A DNA stretch of 64,000 nt from Kistimonas sp. bin40 (lineage in GTDB: Bacteria > Pseudomonadota > Gammaproteobacteria > Pseudomonadales > Endozoicomonadaceae): assembly GCA_002238585.1 (NCBI GenBank), contig MPMQ01000003.1:43385-107384 (forward strand), given 5' to 3'. Below the pieces are notes generated by a model. That model worked only from the letters and a program-made list of their open reading frames with translations. It was not told the DNA's origin and ran no database searches. Numbering within the stretch: the stretch's first letter is position 1; each line of letters begins with the position of its first letter. This document shows, one piece after another, positions 59,939-64,000 of this stretch. The translations under genes and the position numbers were made by a program.

Positions 59939-61621
59939 ATGCAAGGTCCTGACTCCATCACTTCAGGGAAGCCGCAGACGAGCGGGGTGCAGCCGCCCGC
60001 ATCTGCACAACGGCAGATGGCGGCAGCCTTCAGCCATGCCGTGGCGACTTGCGAACCCGGCACTGTCCAGCCGCAGATCAGCGGCCTGGCTGCCGACAGA
60101 GCGGACAGCCGCAATCACCAGGAATTGGCCAGGGCCGCTGCTCTTCTGATGGAACAACGCAGAATAGATTGCTCCCATTTTGTCATTCCACACAGCGACG
60201 TTGTCGTGTGCGGCACTGAGCCTGTCGAAGGACTGACGCAGAGTCCGGACGGTTGCTGGCTGGCACTCTGGTGCCGCTCTGCCAACCGCCAGCCCAGCAT
60301 CCATGTGACACTATTGCACAAACAGGGCACTGCTCTGAGAAGGGGGCCCAGCTTTCGCCACCCCGACCCCCTTGTTGGCCTGAATTTCAGCCGCGACAGC
60401 CGCCACCTGCGCGCGGTGGACCACACAGGACAAATACAAACCTGGCAACGGCAGCCAGGCCCGGCGGGCGACCTGTGGCTTGGCCTGGGCGTGGACACAC
60501 CCTGCCAGTGGGTTTCCAACAGGATCAGCCTCAATAATGATGGCAGCCGCATGGCTGTGTCCTGCGGGGGAATTGTGACTCTTTTGCGAGAAACACAACC
60601 GGGTGTCTGGCAACCTGAGGCCCTTTGGCCGTGGCGCAACTCCGACCAGCTGCCCGCCGAGCTGTGGTACTGCATGGAACCGCCGGCCAGATTTATGTTC
60701 AACCAGGAGAGCAACCATCTGCTGCGCATAGACTCGCAGGGGGTCGAGTTGTGCCACAGGCAAGCAGGAGGATGCTGGCAAGCGCAGCCCATACATTTGA
60801 ACCCGCCGATTCTCTCGGGCCGGATGGCCGCAGGACAGCCTTCCATTCGTTTTTCAGATGTGATGGGTCTGACATTGGACGCAGCGGGAGACTGGTTGGC
60901 CATGGCGCTCTGGCAAGATGTGCTCACACCGCCTCATCATGGCTGGGTGGCTCTGGAAGTCTGGCAATTTGACTGCGCCCATGGATGGCTGCCGGCGCAA
61001 ATACAGCCCATTCCCGTGTCGGCCCTGAGGGAGCCCCGAATTTTCCCCATGGTCTTCAGTCCCGACCGGCAAGAGTTGGCCTATGCAGAATTCGATGTTA
61101 CGGCCAGCTACACCGACATCCTGTCGCGTCTGCCATCTGGAGACTGGGCTGTTACACACAAGCTGCAGTTTCACACACCGTCGGCTCACAGGGCGACCCA
61201 GGATCGTCTTATTGAGTCCCTGCAGTTCAGTCCCACAGGGCGTTACCTTGCCGTTGTTTCCGCAGCTGGCATACAGATCTGGCAGCGTGACCCGTCCCGG
61301 GACTGGATAGTCAGTGCATGGATTGAAAACGGCTGGCCAGGCAAGTGCCAGGCTGTCTTTTCTCCGGATGGGGCCCATTGCGCCATGGTTGTGGGCTCTA
61401 CAGGCTATGTCGTTGTCTGTGGTCCCGTTGGAACGGGACCGAACAGCAACTACCGTGTCAAAGCGAGCTGGCTTGAGCATGGACCTGTATCGCAGATTCA
61501 GTTCACATCTGATGGCGGCTGTCTGTTGATAACATCCCAGGCCAGCAACCAGCCGAATGCCGGCACCAGTCATCTGCGCTACCTGAGCCTGGAACCCGAG
61601 GCCCGTAATTCAGCCGCATAA
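59939..61621 (+). CDS. WD40-like beta-propeller protein, paralogue 3
   Basis: The 560-residue third paralogue starts MQGPDSITSGKPQ after an AGAGGAT ribosome site. It shares QRRIDCSHFVIPHSD, SPDGCWLALWCRSA, FSRDSRHLRAVDHTGQIQTW, DAAGDWLAMALWQD, FSPDRQELAYAEFD, FSPTGRYLAVVSAAGIQIWQ and FSPDGAHCAMVVG with the others. The N-terminus is closest to paralogue 1. The C-terminal tail is short. The order of units is the same in all three, so they arose by whole-gene duplication. Confidence 0.8.
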   Translation: MQGPDSITSGKPQTSGVQPPASAQRQMAAAFSHAVATCEPGTVQPQISGLAADRADSRNHQELARAAALLMEQRRIDCSHFVIPHSDVVVCGTEPVEGLTQSPDGCWLALWCRSANRQPSIHVTLLHKQGTALRRGPSFRHPDPLVGLNFSRDSRHLRAVDHTGQIQTWQRQPGPAGDLWLGLGVDTPCQWVSNRISLNNDGSRMAVSCGGIVTLLRETQPGVWQPEALWPWRNSDQLPAELWYCMEPPARFMFNQESNHLLRIDSQGVELCHRQAGGCWQAQPIHLNPPILSGRMAAGQPSIRFSDVMGLTLDAAGDWLAMALWQDVLTPPHHGWVALEVWQFDCAHGWLPAQIQPIPVSALREPRIFPMVFSPDRQELAYAEFDVTASYTDILSRLPSGDWAVTHKLQFHTPSAHRATQDRLIESLQFSPTGRYLAVVSAAGIQIWQRDPSRDWIVSAWIENGWPGKCQAVFSPDGAHCAMVVGSTGYVVVCGPVGTGPNSNYRVKASWLEHGPVSQIQFTSDGGCLLITSQASNQPNAGTSHLRYLSLEPEARNSAA

Positions 61622-61798
61622 TGGCACCCGCGCCCCCAGCCCCGCAGCTCGGCCAGAGCACCTCAACTTTTGGTCGAGCCATCACAGAGCAGCTGTGCAG
61701 ACTTCAGGCTTGCCAAGCCAATGCAATACGCCGTCCCCCCTTGTGCCCGGACCCGGTCGCAGCTGGCAGCCGTGCCGTCACCGCATGACCTGGCACCT

Positions 61799-61813
61799 TG
61801 ACCAGACTGTTCC
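61799..61813 (+). promoter_or_regulatory. Shared upstream element, copy before the unknown gene
   Basis: tgaccagactgttcc at 61799 matches the site at 57731 at 14 of 15 positions. It lies 101 bases before the start codon at 61900. A -10/-35 pair is not clear. Confidence 0.4.
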
Positions 61814-61899
61814 TCGATTTTCTGACTGTGCAAGAAACTTGCTGGCTGTAGTGCACTCCAAGCCCGCGCCAAGTCTGAGAACCAGTGGAGGAACTGAAC

Positions 61900-63699
61900 A
61901 TGGACGCCTGCTTGATGCGCTACTTTGGCGCCACCAACGACAACCACCCGGCGTTTCCGGTGAATCCTGCTGTCGACGCAGGTCCCAGGGCGGTGGCAAG
62001 GCCCAACAGCGGTCGCTGGGTGTCCAGACTGCCGGCAGTCGACTCGACACCTACCCCGGCACGCGGTGCTCCACGGTGGGTCCCGGTCCCCGTGCGGGAA
62101 GTCAATGTCACGCCTGTAGGTCGTCCCGCTTTTGAAGGCAAGGTGCCCAAGCCGCCGCACGGGCAGACATTGTCGCTCGTTGCGGATGCTGCCCTGACCG
62201 GCTGGTTGCAACATCCGGTCAGAGGCCTTGCCTGGTACCAGGAGGAAGTGCGCAGGCGTCAGCTGATGGAGGGCGAGAACAAGGAATACACCTCGTCAGT
62301 TTTGCGCCCGACGCTGGAGAATACACGGCACTTCATCGGCCACCTGCTGGCTGACCGCCACTTCACTGAGCCTCTGACCGGAGCCGAACGCCGTGCTCTG
62401 GAAAAGATCGATGGCCAGGCGGCTGCCCTGCTGCGGGCGGGGCAACAAGTGCCCTATAAGCGCACAGTGCTCGTCACCTTCGTATTTGCCACCCTGTACG
62501 AGCTTCTGGCACAAAAACGCGTGCTGGCCCCCCTGGCACAGCTGCAGCCGGAACTGCTGCAACAGCGGGGCAACGGCGCCATTCCCAGCCTCTACGCCTT
62601 CAAGTTTTCCAGCAGTCGACCCGACCAACAATTGCAAGGGCAACCGCAATGGCAACCGCAACCCGTGGCCACTATAGATCCGGAGCAGGTGGTGTCCTGT
62701 TGTTGGCATGGGCTTAACCCGTATGGTCCAGATCAAGGGAACACCCTGTTTGGCAATGATCATCTTATGTGCATCCTCCTGCCTCGCATGCTGGATAACC
62801 CCACTGTATTTCTCTACCCCTCCTGGACACCACTGGACGTTGATGATTTGTGTCGCCTCGGTCACCTGCCGGTCTATCCCATAGGTCTGATCACAGATTA
62901 TGCCGCCAATGCCGATGGTTTCATGCACAGCCCCCTGCGCTTCATAACACACGACATTTTTCACATACAATCTCAATCTGTAGGGTCTTTGGGGCAAATT
63001 GAGGACGCGCGCCCTCTGGCAGCACCGGCGAGTCGCTGTGCATTTCGCCAGCTGATGCTGGACCTGCTGCCGCAAGTTCTGGCTCCCTGGCGGTTGAAGC
63101 GGGCTATGGAGCTATTGGTCTTTCACCTGTTGCACGAGGTCAATAGCCGCAGCGCCCTGGCAATGCTGGAAATAAAAAGCTTCGTCCCACTGTTGAGGGT
63201 CCAGGCCGAAGCCCGTCGGGCAAGCTGGTGCAACTACTCCCGCCGCTACCAGGGCATCAGCGACAAACAGGGGGCCATTGCCGCCCTCTGGATGCACCGT
63301 TTGTTTGCGCACTGGAAAGCTTCGGGCTTTCACCTCACTGACATGCAGCGCTATACCTTCGTCTGCGAGTTTGTCAGGACCGATCTGCCACAATTGCAAT
63401 GGCATCTGGCGTACATTGAACAGCACTGGACCCCACTGCGTGAGCTGTTTTTTTCCGAGTCCTGGGAAGGCACCAGTGCATTCTTTGATGGCTGGGTGAA
63501 AAACCGGCGCTTTGGCTGCCTGAAGGCAGTGTTTGTCACCGACTTCTCCTTTGATTTCTTTCACTGGAAAGAGCCACACAGTGGCTGCTGCCTGGACTAT
63601 TCGGACGTCCTCTACTTCGACAGACTCCACCGTCCCGATGGTGCCGCGCAGATAGAACGGGCTACGGGTAGGCCCATAATCCACAAAACCCCCTTTTGA
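61900..63699 (+). CDS. Large protein of unknown function, accessory island
   Basis: The 599-residue protein follows a strong GGAGGAACTGAAC ribosome site. Its first 70 residues are Pro-rich and disordered-looking, with the remainder folded and rich in aromatic residues. Recognisable bits are only local: HDIFHIQSQS near residue 350 (an H-D-x-x-H pattern), LPRMLDNPTVFLYPSWTPLD, and a C-terminal HWKEPHSGCCLDYSDVLYFD. No signal peptide, membrane helix or known domain is seen. It lies directly after the three propeller genes and shares an upstream element with one of them, so it may be part of the same set. Confidence 0.75.
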   Translation: MDACLMRYFGATNDNHPAFPVNPAVDAGPRAVARPNSGRWVSRLPAVDSTPTPARGAPRWVPVPVREVNVTPVGRPAFEGKVPKPPHGQTLSLVADAALTGWLQHPVRGLAWYQEEVRRRQLMEGENKEYTSSVLRPTLENTRHFIGHLLADRHFTEPLTGAERRALEKIDGQAAALLRAGQQVPYKRTVLVTFVFATLYELLAQKRVLAPLAQLQPELLQQRGNGAIPSLYAFKFSSSRPDQQLQGQPQWQPQPVATIDPEQVVSCCWHGLNPYGPDQGNTLFGNDHLMCILLPRMLDNPTVFLYPSWTPLDVDDLCRLGHLPVYPIGLITDYAANADGFMHSPLRFITHDIFHIQSQSVGSLGQIEDARPLAAPASRCAFRQLMLDLLPQVLAPWRLKRAMELLVFHLLHEVNSRSALAMLEIKSFVPLLRVQAEARRASWCNYSRRYQGISDKQGAIAALWMHRLFAHWKASGFHLTDMQRYTFVCEFVRTDLPQLQWHLAYIEQHWTPLRELFFSESWEGTSAFFDGWVKNRRFGCLKAVFVTDFSFDFFHWKEPHSGCCLDYSDVLYFDRLHRPDGAAQIERATGRPIIHKTPF

Positions 63700-63821
63700 C
63701 ATCCGCACTCCCGGTGCCAGGTCCGGTCAATGACCGCCTTGTCCTGTGCTTTTCGCTTTTTGTGCACACAGGAACCAGACTGGCTCCAGCGCACTCTGCC
63801 CCTTTGGACCCGAAAGGACCA

Positions 63822-63895
63822 GAAAGGACACAAAGGACACAAAGGACACAAAAGGACACAAAAGGACACAAAAGGACACAAAAGGACACAAAAGC
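63822..63895 (+). repeat. Tandem aaaggacac repeats
   Basis: Units of 9-11 bases (aaaggacac or aaaaggacac) repeat about eight times. They precede the start at 63916 and look like a slippage-prone leader, similar in style to the leader at 50040-50125. Confidence 0.85.
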
Positions 63896-63915
63896 GATGA
63901 GGGGGAGAAGCAGAC

Positions 63916-64000
63916 ATGCACAGGACACCAGGCCCAGTTTCCGCTGCGGTGGACTACAACCACCTGGCCCTTCCTGTTGGTTATGCACAGGAGGTAGAGC
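63916..64000 (+). CDS. Start of a gene running off the right edge
   Basis: An ATG at 63916 is preceded by a strong GAGGGGGAGAAG ribosome site and opens a frame to the window end: 28 residues starting MHRTPGPVSAAVDYNHLALP. No domain can be judged from this length. The purine-rich repeat leader resembles that of the RING-like gene, so it may be another accessory-island protein. Confidence 0.55.
   Translation, partial: MHRTPGPVSAAVDYNHLALPVGYAQEVE

Noticed and set aside
61900..63699. Coq4-like identity for the unknown protein, because of HDIFH followed by a Glu
   Set aside because: Coq4 needs HDxxHx11E; here the Glu is one residue too far and nothing else in the protein resembles Coq4.
63662..63988. 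Minus-strand ORFs with repeated SFCVLLCPFV peptides
   Set aside because: They are translations of the aaaggacac repeat and are open in several frames, with no start signals.

Overview
The window looks like a chromosome segment of a GC-rich gammaproteobacterium. The core gene blocks (bioBFHC beside a divergent comF; rsfS-rlmH-mrdA-rodA; lepA-lepB-rnc-era; folP-glmM-tpiA-secG-tRNA-Leu-rimP-nusA-infB-rbfA-truB; rhodanese-grxC-secB; gpmI; prc) follow Pseudomonas/Oceanospirillales-type order. Several blocks are interrupted or miss usual members, intergenic spacers are long, there are tandem-repeat arrays, and both ends carry eukaryote-like proteins. Together this suggests a host-associated bacterium with an eroding genome. 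An Endozoicomonadaceae-like symbiont or parasite is my best guess (inference only).

Layout: 1-955 (minus) is a gene for a tandem C2H2 zinc-finger protein running off the left edge. 1.9-8.4 kb holds rsmE, comF, the biotin genes bioB-bioF-bioH-bioC (no bioD) and a flavin reductase-like gene. 8.4-14.7 kb has a symmetric divergent promoter, rsfS, rlmH, a 2-kb gene-poor insertion with an IS200/IS605-like end, then mrdA-rodA. 15.1-16.2 kb is a 62-64 bp minisatellite with higher-order structure. 16.4-18.6 kb (minus) is grpE, secB, grxC and a rhodanese. 18.7-19.5 kb is a 78-bp in-phase repeat. 19.8-20.2 kb has tRNA-Val and two tRNA-Asp. 20.5-26.0 kb (minus) is acpS, era, rnc, lepB, lepA. 26.4-40 kb (plus) is gap, pyk, folP, glmM, tpiA, secG, tRNA-Leu, rimP, nusA, infB, rbfA, truB. 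40.3-50 kb has a small conserved-looking ORF, a Na+/H+ antiporter, a decayed gene, gpmI, prc, a M18 aminopeptidase and an AEC-family carrier.

50.1-64 kb is an accessory island. It encodes a secreted protein with a RING-like cysteine/histidine C-terminus, an acyltransferase, ettA, three tandem paralogous WD40-like propeller proteins, a large unknown protein and the start of another gene at the right edge. The zinc-finger protein, the RING-like protein and the propellers are eukaryote-like architectures and are the best candidates for a host-manipulation repertoire. Function is inferred from motifs only; no database search was possible.
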